Shown: piece after piece, positions 42,574 through 50,388 of the stretch
Numbering within the stretch: position 1 is the stretch's first letter
Layout: each line of letters starts with the position of its first letter
Source of the DNA: Sporomusaceae bacterium UBA7701
GTDB taxonomy: Bacteria; Bacillota; Negativicutes; Sporomusales; UBA7701
Reading direction: 5' to 3'
Length of the DNA: 64,000 nt
NCBI GenBank assembly: GCA_002482545.1
Contig: DLGF01000014.1
Coordinates: forward strand, 331,268-395,267
Position numbers and translations under genes: made by a program
The notes under the pieces: model-generated
Seen by the model: the letters and a program-made list of their open reading frames with translations, nothing else
Told to the model about the DNA's origin: nothing
The model's database searches: none

Positions 42574-44112
42574 ATGATAAACGCAGTTGGCAGACTCATT
42601 CCGGACGCCATAAAAGGCATCGCCCCTGTCCGCCCCTATGCCGGGCCTTTTGCGGCAGTCCCCGCCGGGCGGACGGCCGGCCCCAAGCTTCGGGCGAACA
42701 ATCCCGGCTCGGATAAGCTGATGAAATCCATCGACCAGGCGATCGAGGCCGCCGGCCTCCGGGACGGCATGACCATTTCCTTCCACCATCATTTCCGCAA
42801 CGGGGATTTTGTCCTCAATCAGGTCGTCGAGGCCATCGCCCGCAGGAAGATCACCGGACTGACCCTGGCCCCCAGCTCCCTCAACGACATCAACGACGCC
42901 ATCCTCCCCCACATCGAGGCGGGAGTCATCACCGCCATTGAAACCAGCGGAGCCCGCGGCAAGCTGGGCAAGCTGCTCACCTCCGGCAAACTGGCCAAAC
43001 CGGCGGTTATCCGTTCCCACGGCGGACGGGCCCGGGCCATTGAGGCCGGCGAACTCAAAATCGACGTCGCCTTCATCGGCGCCCCCTGCTGCGACCATTA
43101 CGGCAACATCAACGGCATCGAAGGCCGGTCGGCCTGCGGCTCCATGGGTTATGCCATGGTGGACGCGGCCTTCGCCGACAAAGTCGTCGCCATAACCGAC
43201 AACCTTGTCCCCTATCCGGCCACCCCCATCAGCATTCCTCAAACCCAGGTGGACTTCGTCGTCATTCTCGACAGCATCGGCGACCCGGCCGGCATCGCCT
43301 CCGGCGCCTTGCGCATCAGCCGCAACCCCCGCGAGCTCCTGATCGCCGAATATGCAGCCGGCATCATCGAGCATTCGGGCTATTTCCGGAACGGCTACTC
43401 GTTGCAGCTCGGCAGCGGCGGAGCTTCGCTGGCCGCCGCCAGGTTCATCAAGGAAAAGATGCTGGCCCGCGGCATAACCGGCAGCTTCGGCCTGGGCGGC
43501 ATCACCGCCCCGATGGTCGAAATGCTGGAGCAGGGGCTGTTTCAGACGGTCTTCGACGTGCAGGACTTCGATGTTTCTTCCATTCAGTCCCTCAAAAACA
43601 ACCCCCGCCATGTCGAAGTATCCGCGTCCTATTACGCCAATCCCCATAACGGCGGGCCGGCAGTCAACAATCTGGATGTCGTCATTCTCAGCGCCACCGA
43701 AGTCGATGTCGATTTCAACGTCAATGTCATAACCGATTCCAACGGCGTCATCATGGGGGCGTCCGGCGGCCATTCCGACACGGCGGCGGGGGCCAGGCTG
43801 GCGATTGTCGTCGCGCCGCTCCTGCGGGGCCGCCTTCCGATGGTCATCGACCGGGTCCACACCATCGTCACCCCCGGCGAAACGGTGGATGTCGTCGTCA
43901 CCGAGCGCGGCCTGGCGGTCAATCCCCGCCGGACCGATCTTATCGGCAATCTCAAAGGCAGCGGCCTGCCGGTCATGAGCATCGAGGAACTCCGGCAGAT
44001 CGCCTATGACCTCGCGGGACGCCCGGCAGAAATCAGGGTGAGCGACGAAGTCGTGGCGGTAGTCGAGTACCGGGACGGCACAATTATCGATGTTGTCCGG
44101 AAGCCCTTATAG
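42574..44112 (+). CDS. citF: Citrate lyase alpha subunit (citrate:acetyl-ACP transferase)
   Basis: 512 residues, full length for CitF. It exchanges the acetyl group on CitD for citrate to form citryl-ACP. The start MINAVGRLIPDAIKGI resembles the family, and GQGLFQTVFDVQDFD-like and SGGHSDTAAGARL segments are the expected CoA-transferase-like motifs. AAGAGGAGG precedes the ATG. The oxaloacetate produced by the complex would be decarboxylated or reduced by enzymes not seen in this window. Confidence 0.96.
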   Translation: MINAVGRLIPDAIKGIAPVRPYAGPFAAVPAGRTAGPKLRANNPGSDKLMKSIDQAIEAAGLRDGMTISFHHHFRNGDFVLNQVVEAIARRKITGLTLAPSSLNDINDAILPHIEAGVITAIETSGARGKLGKLLTSGKLAKPAVIRSHGGRARAIEAGELKIDVAFIGAPCCDHYGNINGIEGRSACGSMGYAMVDAAFADKVVAITDNLVPYPATPISIPQTQVDFVVILDSIGDPAGIASGALRISRNPRELLIAEYAAGIIEHSGYFRNGYSLQLGSGGASLAAARFIKEKMLARGITGSFGLGGITAPMVEMLEQGLFQTVFDVQDFDVSSIQSLKNNPRHVEVSASYYANPHNGGPAVNNLDVVILSATEVDVDFNVNVITDSNGVIMGASGGHSDTAAGARLAIVVAPLLRGRLPMVIDRVHTIVTPGETVDVVVTERGLAVNPRRTDLIGNLKGSGLPVMSIEELRQIAYDLAGRPAEIRVSDEVVAVVEYRDGTIIDVVRKPL

Positions 44113-44200
44113 CAAGGCGATCCAAGACAGTTTCAAGGCCCTTGGCGCGGATACGGGCAAGGCTCCTGCTCCATTCTGTCCGGACAATGAGGTGAAATGC

Positions 44201-45604
44201 GTGCACGAAGTCGATCTTAAAGCCGTGCTGGCCGCCAAGGAGCAGCGCTCGGCCATCCGGGACGGCCTGATAGCGGCCTGGGGCCTGCCTGTTGTCAGCA
44301 TTACCCTCAACATGCCGGGCCGGATAAAAAACAGTCCTCCCCTCAGACAGCTCCTGCGCCACGCCGCGGCGCTCTTTCGCGAGCAAGCCGAACGGGAAGG
44401 CCTGACCATCGCGGAGGAACGCATGATCTACGCCGACGGCGGGCCGGCGGCCCTGTTCGCGGTGGACGGCGCGCCCGTCAGGCTGAAGCGGCTGGGCGTC
44501 GAGCTGGAAACCAGGAGCAGCTACGCCCGGCTGCTGGACATCGACGTATTCGACGCCGCCGGGCTGCAAATATCCCGCAGCCACTTGGCTCTCCCCGGCC
44601 GGAAATGCTTTGTCTGCGAGGAAGAGGCGCTCGCCTGCAGGCGCTCGGGACGGCACGACCAGCGGGAAATCCTGCGCCAGGCGGGCAGTTGGCTGGCCTC
44701 CTTCGCCGCCGAGGCCACCAACTGCTGGCCGGAGGCCGTGTGGGAGGTCGGCGCCCGGGCCGTCGAGGCCATGCTCATGGAGGCGGCCTGCACCCCCGCC
44801 CCCGGCCTTGTGGACCGGCGCAACGCCGGAGCCCACCAGGACATGGACTATTTCCTGTTTTTGAAGAGCAGCAGCGCCCTGGCGGGAACGATGTTCCGCT
44901 GCGCGGCGGCCGGGTGGAGCCACGACGGCTCCGGCCCGGCGCTGCTTCCGGTTCTGCGCCGCATCGGCGCCGACGGCGAAGCGAAAATGTTTCGGGCCAC
45001 CGCCGCTGTCAACACCCAGAAAGGCCTGCTTTTTCTCCAAGGCGTCCTGGCGGCGGCGGCGGCCGGTGTTCTCAGGGACTCCCGCCGGCCGGCGGCGTCT
45101 TCGGTATGCCAGAGGGTCGCCGCTATCTGCCAGGGACTGGTGGAGCGGGAGCTGGAACCTTTGCGGCGCATGCCTTTGAGCCGCAAGGCCACCGCCGGCG
45201 AGAAGCTTTTCCTGGAATATGGCGTCACCGGCATCCGCGGCGAAATGGAAGCCGGCCTGCCGAACATCGCGAACCTCGCCCTTCCCTGCTTCCGCGACGC
45301 CCTATCCGCCGGGCTGTCCCTGAACGACGCCCTGGTCCAGGCCCTGCTCGCCCTGATGACCGTCGCGGAAGACACAACGGTGCTCAACCGCCACGGTCCG
45401 GACGTGCTGCGGGAAGTCCAGGCGCTGGCGGGGTCGATCCTGTCCGGCGGAGGGATGCTGACCGAAAGCGGCCGGCGGGAAATCGCCGGCCTCGACCAAT
45501 TGTTCATTGCCCGCCGCATCAGTCCGGGCGGCGCGGCCGATCTCCTGGCCGCCACCTACTTCATCCACCTCATCGACAGCGAGGCCGGGCCCGCTGCCGA
45601 CTGA
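44201..45604 (+). CDS. citXG: CitX-CitG fusion: citrate lyase prosthetic-group synthesis and transfer
   Basis: 467 residues. The N-terminal ~170 residues are CitX (transfers the phosphoribosyl-dephospho-CoA group to apo-CitD). The rest is CitG (makes 2'-(5''-triphosphoribosyl)-3'-dephospho-CoA from ATP and dephospho-CoA), with the conserved CitG segment EVSTTPAPGLVD-like here as EAACTPAPGLVDRRNAGAHQDMD, and later LEYGVTGIRGEMEAG. I chose the GTG at 44201, with GAGGTG upstream; an ATG-started longer frame would begin inside citF and lacks a ribosome site. CitX-CitG fusions are known in some bacteria. Last gene of the operon. Confidence 0.92.
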   Translation: MHEVDLKAVLAAKEQRSAIRDGLIAAWGLPVVSITLNMPGRIKNSPPLRQLLRHAAALFREQAEREGLTIAEERMIYADGGPAALFAVDGAPVRLKRLGVELETRSSYARLLDIDVFDAAGLQISRSHLALPGRKCFVCEEEALACRRSGRHDQREILRQAGSWLASFAAEATNCWPEAVWEVGARAVEAMLMEAACTPAPGLVDRRNAGAHQDMDYFLFLKSSSALAGTMFRCAAAGWSHDGSGPALLPVLRRIGADGEAKMFRATAAVNTQKGLLFLQGVLAAAAAGVLRDSRRPAASSVCQRVAAICQGLVERELEPLRRMPLSRKATAGEKLFLEYGVTGIRGEMEAGLPNIANLALPCFRDALSAGLSLNDALVQALLALMTVAEDTTVLNRHGPDVLREVQALAGSILSGGGMLTESGRREIAGLDQLFIARRISPGGAADLLAATYFIHLIDSEAGPAAD

Positions 45605-45666
45605 CGGCCGGCCCGAAAGCCGCCCGGAACCGTGGAGTCCCTTTCCTGCTGCTTATAAGCAACGGT

Positions 45667-45700
45667 AAAAATCCCCCGGAACTTAAGTTCCGGGGGATGA
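45667..45700. terminator. Bidirectional terminator between citXG and the TrxR-like gene
   Basis: ATCCCCCGGAACTTAAGTTCCGGGGGAT is a fully palindromic 28-base stem-loop, with AAAA on its left flank. It lies midway between two convergent genes. Confidence 0.82.
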
Positions 45701-45720
45701 ACGTTTATGCCGGGATTATC

Positions 45721-46956
45721 TTAGCCAATCATTTTTGCGAGCTCTGCTTCAATTGCGCGGACATCGGTGCACTCAAGCGCCCGGTACGCCACCGCCCGGT
45801 CGCTGACCAGCGCCAGGGCCGGCGCTTGCTGGATCCCCAGCCTGGCGGCCAGGCTCCCCGCCTTATACATATCGACATTCACGACTTTGACCTGTTCGCG
45901 GTACTTCTCTTTGAGCTTTTCCACGTCGGACATCAGCGAGCGGCAGACCGGATCGGTCGGGTTCCAGCAATACACCACCGTCGGGCAGCTTCCTCCCATG
46001 ATCTGCTCGTCGAAATACGCCTTCTCGGCCAGGTACCGCTCCGCCGCCACTCCGCCGACCGCGCCGTCCCCGACTGCGGTGGCCACCTGGCGAAGGCCCT
46101 TGACCCGGACGTCGCCGACGGCGAACACCCCGGGAAGATTCGTCGCCATATTATCGTCGGTCGGAATATAACCGCGCCCGTCCATCTCCACCTGCCCCTT
46201 GAAGAGGTCGGTGTCGGGCAGATAGCCGATAAACAGGAAGCAGCCATCCACATCCACCGGACTGAGCTCGCCGGTTTTGATATTTTTCAAAACCACCTGC
46301 TGCAGCCGTTCTCCGCCGCGGAACTCATCCACCACGGTATTCCAGATGAACTCCAGCTTGGGATTGGCGAAAGCGTGCTCCTTGGCCACCTCGTTCGCAT
46401 CCACGATGCCCCGGTCATGGATAACCGAGACCTGCACCTTGTCGGCGAACTTCGTCAGGAACATCGCTTCCTCGATCGCGGCGTCCCCGCTCCCGACGAC
46501 CAGCACCTTTTTCCCGGTATAATACGCCGCGTCGCAGGTGGCGCAAAACGAAATCCCCTTGTCGTAAAGAAAGCTCTCTTCACCTATCGCCCCGGTCAGG
46601 CGGGGCTTGCCGCCGGAAGCGACGATCACCGCTTTGGCCACATAATCGGTGCGGAAGGTGCTGATCACCTTTTCGCCGCCGGTCAGGTCGGCCTGCTTCA
46701 CCGCCGTGAGCTTAAACTCCACGCCGAACCTTTTGGCCTGTTTTTCGAAGAGTTTCATCAAAGCGGTGCCCGGGATCGCCTCCGGAAAGCCCGGGTAGTT
46801 CTCGATTTCGCTGGTGTAGGTGGCTAAGCCGCCGGGCAGCGCCTTTTCGAACAAGACGGTCTTCAGCCGCGCCCGTCCGCAGTAAATGGCCGCCGTCAAT
46901 CCGGCAGCGCCGCCGCCGATTACGGCGACATCGCAATACTCTCGTTGTTTTGCCAT
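45721..46956 (-). CDS. Thioredoxin reductase fused to an atypical thioredoxin-fold domain
   Basis: 411 residues; classic TrxB is about 310. The N-terminal part is a complete low-molecular-weight TrxR: FAD site VIGGGAAGLTAA, redox CATC at 138-141, NAD(P)H site VVGSGDAA, and FAVGDVR near the end of the domain. From about residue 322 a thioredoxin-fold tail is added, but its Cys pair is C-WNPTDPV-C (330 and 338), not CGPC, with one more Cys at 324. The tail could pass electrons straight to a sulfur carrier. The gene is last in a unit with two YeeE/YedE halves and TusA, 9 bases after the preceding stop, so reduction of sulfane sulfur or a TusA-bound persulfide is a plausible task (inference). Confidence 0.9.
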   Translation of the reverse strand: MAKQREYCDVAVIGGGAAGLTAAIYCGRARLKTVLFEKALPGGLATYTSEIENYPGFPEAIPGTALMKLFEKQAKRFGVEFKLTAVKQADLTGGEKVISTFRTDYVAKAVIVASGGKPRLTGAIGEESFLYDKGISFCATCDAAYYTGKKVLVVGSGDAAIEEAMFLTKFADKVQVSVIHDRGIVDANEVAKEHAFANPKLEFIWNTVVDEFRGGERLQQVVLKNIKTGELSPVDVDGCFLFIGYLPDTDLFKGQVEMDGRGYIPTDDNMATNLPGVFAVGDVRVKGLRQVATAVGDGAVGGVAAERYLAEKAYFDEQIMGGSCPTVVYCWNPTDPVCRSLMSDVEKLKEKYREQVKVVNVDMYKAGSLAARLGIQQAPALALVSDRAVAYRALECTDVRAIEAELAKMIG

Positions 46957-46965
46957 ATTCTCACC

Positions 46966-47514
46966 CTACATGAAATATTTGACCAACAGCTTGCTTCCCA
47001 AATAAGCGCCGACGAAAATGAAGATGCCGAAAACCCAGCCATGCAGCGACATCGAAGCAATACCGCTGAAATAGGCGCCGACATTGCAGCCGAAGGCCAG
47101 CCGCGCTCCATAGCCCATCAGCAGGCCGCCGGCAAGCGCCGCGACCACCTGCCGCCCGGCTTTGATCCTCTTGAACCGGAACTGGGACGCCGCCGCCGCC
47201 GACAGGAACGCGCCCACGATAATGCCGATATTCATGATCGAGCCGCCATGGTTGAGGATGCCGCCCTTCAGCGCCTGCAGCATCGGCGGCTGGAGGGTAA
47301 AAAAGGACCAGGTCTCAGGATGACCGCCCACCAGTTGGTAAAGCCAGGCGCCCCAGAACACAAAGGTCGTGGTGACGCCCCACGGGGCCGCGGTGACGAT
47401 GAAGATGCAGATATTCGCCAGCCCCAGCATAATGGCTCCCAGCCAGTAAGGCCACGCATCCTTGATAACCACCGTTCTCAGATTCTCGATCTCCTGCATT
47501 GCCCTGGTAGTCAT
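46966..47514 (-). CDS. YeeE/YedE-family membrane protein, half-size (second)
   Basis: 182 residues with about four to five membrane segments. The YeeE/YedE Gly-rich motif with Cys is seen as GYGARLAFGCNVGAYFSGIAS, which lies in the membrane and is the motif through which thiosulfate is thought to pass in TsuA-type transporters. It is one of two half-size proteins in the operon, with a TusA-like gene between. Together they should form one pseudo-symmetric sulfur-compound channel, as in two-component YeeE/YedE (PmpAB-like) systems. Confidence 0.88.
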   Translation of the reverse strand: MTTRAMQEIENLRTVVIKDAWPYWLGAIMLGLANICIFIVTAAPWGVTTTFVFWGAWLYQLVGGHPETWSFFTLQPPMLQALKGGILNHGGSIMNIGIIVGAFLSAAAASQFRFKRIKAGRQVVAALAGGLLMGYGARLAFGCNVGAYFSGIASMSLHGWVFGIFIFVGAYLGSKLLVKYFM

Positions 47515-47529
47515 GGCTCACCCACCCTC

Positions 47530-47757
47530 CTACGCCGTTTTCTCAATATAAATGTCCCATACGCCGTCCTCGACTTCCTCGACCTCTACGTTATGCCCTT
47601 CCTTCCGTGCCCATTCCGGAATATTCTTTAGCGCGCAACTGTGGTCGATATGGATGATCAACACATCGCCGCCCTTCAGGTCCGGCCATTTTTTCTGCAC
47701 CTTCAGCAAAGGGATGGGGCAAGCCTCGCCCAGCGCGTCCAAACTAAATTCAGCCAT
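47530..47757 (-). CDS. TusA-family sulfurtransferase-like protein (first)
   Basis: 75 residues with the TusA/SirA CPxP motif: LDALGEACPIPLLK, Cys13 being the persulfide carrier. A second cysteine occurs in the unusual loop HIDHSC (Cys41), shared with the other TusA-like protein at 49669-49890. I chose the ATG with AAGGAGG upstream; the longer frame would start inside the preceding gene. Position between two YeeE/YedE halves suggests that it accepts sulfur from the membrane channel. Confidence 0.9.
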   Translation of the reverse strand: MAEFSLDALGEACPIPLLKVQKKWPDLKGGDVLIIHIDHSCALKNIPEWARKEGHNVEVEEVEDGVWDIYIEKTA

Positions 47758-47789
47758 CGTAAATTCCTCCTTAACAACTTGTTTGAGCA

Positions 47790-48464
47790 TTAATTGGACT
47801 TGCGATATTCATACCAGGTAGCCAAAACATACAGGACGCCCAGCAGGGCCAGCTGGCCGAAAAAAGCCCCGGCCCAGCCGAAAGTCCCGGGCAGGTAAAT
47901 CTTCGGCGCCGCATTGAAGAAATGCTCGCTCCACCAGCCAAAATGCATCGCCCCCAGCACCGACCCGATAACGAAAGTGATGATGGAAATCCACTGCATG
48001 GCAAACCCTTCACCCATTCGCATCAGCGTTCCGGAAGCGCAGCCGCCGGAAATGACCATGCCGATGCCGAAAAGAACGGCGCCGATGGCGGTATGGATCC
48101 CCACCGGGGAAACATTGCCGATCACCGGGCCTCCCTTGAGCAGATTGGTGAACTGGAGGGCGGCGAAACCGACTGTCGCGACCGCAAAGGCAATCAAAGT
48201 CGCCCGTGTCAGGGACGTGCTGCCTGTCAGAATCGGATCCCGCAAAGACGCCGTAAAGCAAAACCGGGCTTTCTGGAGGATGACCCCCAGTCCTATCCCC
48301 AAGAACCAAATCATGCTGAGCAAAACCTTGATCTGCGCCAGGAATATCCCGATTGCGGCCACCACAGCGATCGCCGCCAGAGTATAGCCGATCTGGCTTT
48401 TTTTCTTTTTCGGCGTTGCCGGGGACCGCCTGATCAAGGTTGTCGCGGTTTGGGCCTCAGTCAC
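47790..48464 (-). CDS. YeeE/YedE-family membrane protein, half-size (first)
   Basis: 224 residues with about five membrane segments after a basic N-terminal tail (PATPKKKKSQ). Both conserved Cys motifs of the family are present: LQKARFCFTASLRDP and SGGCASGTLMRMGEG. First gene of the sulfur unit and divergent from the LysR gene at 48776, with a palindromic operator between. Full-length YeeE/YedE proteins are about 350-400 residues; this and the later gene together reach that size. Confidence 0.9.
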   Translation of the reverse strand: MTEAQTATTLIRRSPATPKKKKSQIGYTLAAIAVVAAIGIFLAQIKVLLSMIWFLGIGLGVILQKARFCFTASLRDPILTGSTSLTRATLIAFAVATVGFAALQFTNLLKGGPVIGNVSPVGIHTAIGAVLFGIGMVISGGCASGTLMRMGEGFAMQWISIITFVIGSVLGAMHFGWWSEHFFNAAPKIYLPGTFGWAGAFFGQLALLGVLYVLATWYEYRKSN

Positions 48465-48775
48465 TTTAAATTCCTCCTCGCCTATGTATTTTTGAGCACA
48501 GGTTGCGCGCCACCCGTGTTATCTCCGGACTCATCGCAGCAAACGTTTATTAAAATTGTGAAATATTTCTCATTCTTTGCCATTAAAATGGAGAAAGCAT
48601 CCCGGCCTTGGCCGAACTTTCCCGTCAGAATCACTGCAAATAAAATTGTCCTGGAGCACTGAACCATCCTGCTGAGCTTTTCGCCTGATTTTATTCTAGC
48701 CTGCTGAGCACCGCCTGTAAAATTCCCCTTAATTATGCTATTATAAGTTTGACTTATAATAACGGAGGTGACGAA
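48465..48775. other. Divergent control region of the sulfur cluster with a LysR-type palindrome
   Basis: About 310 bases without a gene. The palindrome TTATAAGTTTGACTTATAA (48741-48759) has 7-bp arms around TTTGA and lies next to the LysR start at 48776. It is a good candidate LTTR box controlling both the LysR gene and the YeeE/YedE operon. The remaining sequence is A+T-rich near 48540-48620. Confidence 0.5.
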
Positions 48776-49672
48776 TTGAATCTTAATCTCCTGCGGGCAT
48801 TTGTCACCGTTATCGACTCCGGTTCCTTCTCCAAGGCCGCCGCAAACCTTTACATATCGCAGCCGGCGCTAAGCCAGAACATAAAGCAGCTGGAGAACCA
48901 CTTCGCGGTAAGCCTGATCAAGCGCACGACCCACGGCCTGTCCTTGACCGAGGCGGGAAAGATCCTTTATGAGCATGCCAAAAGGATGATGACCATGGCG
49001 GTCCTCATGGAGGAGGATATGAGCGCCTTCCGCGCCTCCCTCAACGACACGCTGCTCCTTGGAGCCACCAGTGTAATCGGCGGTTTCGCGGTGCCTTGCA
49101 GCATTTTCATCTTCAAGCGCAATTTCCCCGAGGCGAAAATTAAATTGAAGCTGGGGAATCGTCGTCAGATTCTGGACCAGCTCCGGGAAGAAACGATTGA
49201 AATCGCGATTGTCGAAGGCGAGCGGCCGGATAACTTTGTCACCAGCGAAATTCATTGCGAAGAAATGGTGGTGGTCGTGCCGGCCACCGCAGAGTGGCCC
49301 CGCGATCAGGCCCTGCCCTGGAAGGAGCTCTGCCGCCGACCGCTGATCCTGCGGGAAGAAGGCTCGGCAACCCGCGCCACGGTGGAGCAGGGCCTGCGCG
49401 AGGCAGGCCTTGACCCGGAAAACCTCAATGTCGTTATGGAGCTTACCAGCATCGACTCCATCAAAGCCGCGGTCGAAGCCGGGCACGGCTTCTCGATCCT
49501 GCCGCGGATGGCGGTGAAAAAGGAGCTTTTCAACCGCACGTTAAGCTCCTTAACCGTCACCGACCTTTCCATCGTGCAACCCATTCACATTGCTTACAAA
49601 AAGAAACCCCACTCCACCATCGCCAGAGAATTCCTCAAGCTCATGAAATCGTCGGCCAAGGAATTCTGCTAG
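48776..49672 (+). CDS. LysR-family regulator of the sulfur cluster
   Basis: About 298 residues, starting at a TTG with GGAGGTG nine bases upstream; no ATG is available at this point. The helix-turn-helix is SKAAANLYISQPALSQNIKQLE, followed by an effector domain. Divergent from the YeeE/YedE-TusA-TrxR operon and convergent (4-base overlap) with the second TusA-like gene. CysB-type regulators of sulfur genes are also LTTRs, but this protein is not clearly CysB. The likely signal is a sulfur compound. Confidence 0.9.
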   Translation: MNLNLLRAFVTVIDSGSFSKAAANLYISQPALSQNIKQLENHFAVSLIKRTTHGLSLTEAGKILYEHAKRMMTMAVLMEEDMSAFRASLNDTLLLGATSVIGGFAVPCSIFIFKRNFPEAKIKLKLGNRRQILDQLREETIEIAIVEGERPDNFVTSEIHCEEMVVVVPATAEWPRDQALPWKELCRRPLILREEGSATRATVEQGLREAGLDPENLNVVMELTSIDSIKAAVEAGHGFSILPRMAVKKELFNRTLSSLTVTDLSIVQPIHIAYKKKPHSTIAREFLKLMKSSAKEFC

Positions 49673-49890
49673 CCCACCGTAATCGTAATCCGCCAAATTC
49701 CGTTTTCTACTTCCTCGACCTTGGGAACCAAGCGGCGGCGGCGCATCTCCTCCTTGATGGTGGTCACCGTGCAGCTGTGATCGGTCAACAGCACGATCCG
49801 GTCCCCCGCTTTCGTCTGCGAAAGGGCCTTCTGGACCTTGAGATTGGGGATGGGACAAAAGTCCCCCAGCGCATCAATCAGATACTCCAT
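49669..49890 (-). CDS. TusA-family sulfurtransferase-like protein (second)
   Basis: 73 residues: MEYLIDALGDFCPIPNLK at the N-terminus has the CPxP motif with Cys12, and TDHSC has an additional Cys40. The second Cys and the motif around it are the same as in the TusA-like protein of the neighbouring operon, so these two form a distinct two-Cys subgroup. GGGAGG precedes the ATG by 9 bases. It is downstream of the TSCPD gene in the same direction (40 bp gap). Confidence 0.88.
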   Translation of the reverse strand: MEYLIDALGDFCPIPNLKVQKALSQTKAGDRIVLLTDHSCTVTTIKEEMRRRRLVPKVEEVENGIWRITITVG

Positions 49891-49930
49891 CCATGCCACC
49901 TCCCAAACCTGCTCAAGCGCCAAAGCCCGG

Positions 49931-50170
49931 CTAAGGGCGCAGCGCCTCCAGGGCCTTGGCCAGTTGATCGACGCAGGAGGTGCCGTTGCGGCAAAGATTC
50001 CCCTTGAACTTCGCAATGGCCTCCTCCACCGGCATGCCTTCCACCAGCTTGCCGATGGCGCTCAGATTGCCGGGACAGCCGCCGATGAACCGGACATTCC
50101 TGAGCTTGCCGTCCACTACTTCAAACTGTATTTCCCGGGCGCATACGCCCTCGGGTTGATATCTGACCAA
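49931..50170 (-). CDS. TSCPD-domain protein (TIGR03905 family)
   Basis: 79 residues. The sequence YQPEGVCAREIQFEV...RFIGGCPGNLSAIGKLVEGM and the C-terminal CRNGTSCVDQLAKAL are characteristic of the small TSCPD family, whose name comes from the T-S-C-P-D-like motif (here TSCVDQ). Four cysteines suggest metal binding. The domain also occurs at the end of some vitamin B12-dependent ribonucleotide reductases, but the stand-alone proteins have no proven function. I chose a TTG start (with AGGAG eight bases ahead) because it matches the usual N-terminus of the family; an ATG 45 bases upstream is the alternative. Confidence 0.8.
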   Translation of the reverse strand: MVRYQPEGVCAREIQFEVVDGKLRNVRFIGGCPGNLSAIGKLVEGMPVEEAIAKFKGNLCRNGTSCVDQLAKALEALRP

Positions 50171-50310
50171 AAGCTTCACTCCTATCCCATGACCCAGCCG
50201 GTTTGGTTGTGCCATCTTTTCCCACCCCCCCGGGGTACGGGTATATATCTATTATATTCCACCGGCCGGCCGCCGGCAACGGCAATTTGCGGCAAAATTT
50301 CCAAACTGGG

Positions 50311-50346
50311 CATGAACCCCCCGGAGCATCCTCCGGGGGGTTCATG
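50311..50346. terminator. Perfect long hairpin after topB
   Basis: CATGAACCCCCCGGAG pairs perfectly with CTCCGGGGGGTTCATG over a CATC loop. It lies between the topB stop (minus strand) and the TSCPD gene upstream region. No clear T-tract follows on either strand. Confidence 0.6.
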
Positions 50347-50388
50347 AGCTTTCCGCGTCCCGCTTCCGCAGGCCCGCCGCTGTCTTAG

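Noticed and set aside
42508..43860. A 450-residue minus-strand frame across citF
   Set aside because: citF is unmistakable on the plus strand, and the minus frame is repetitive Gly/Asp/Val sequence without a recognisable fold.
44605..46827. A 740-residue plus-strand frame running from citXG into the TrxR-like gene
   Set aside because: It crosses a strong terminator and two confident genes, and its sequence is Arg/Pro/Gly-rich as expected for an off-frame reading.
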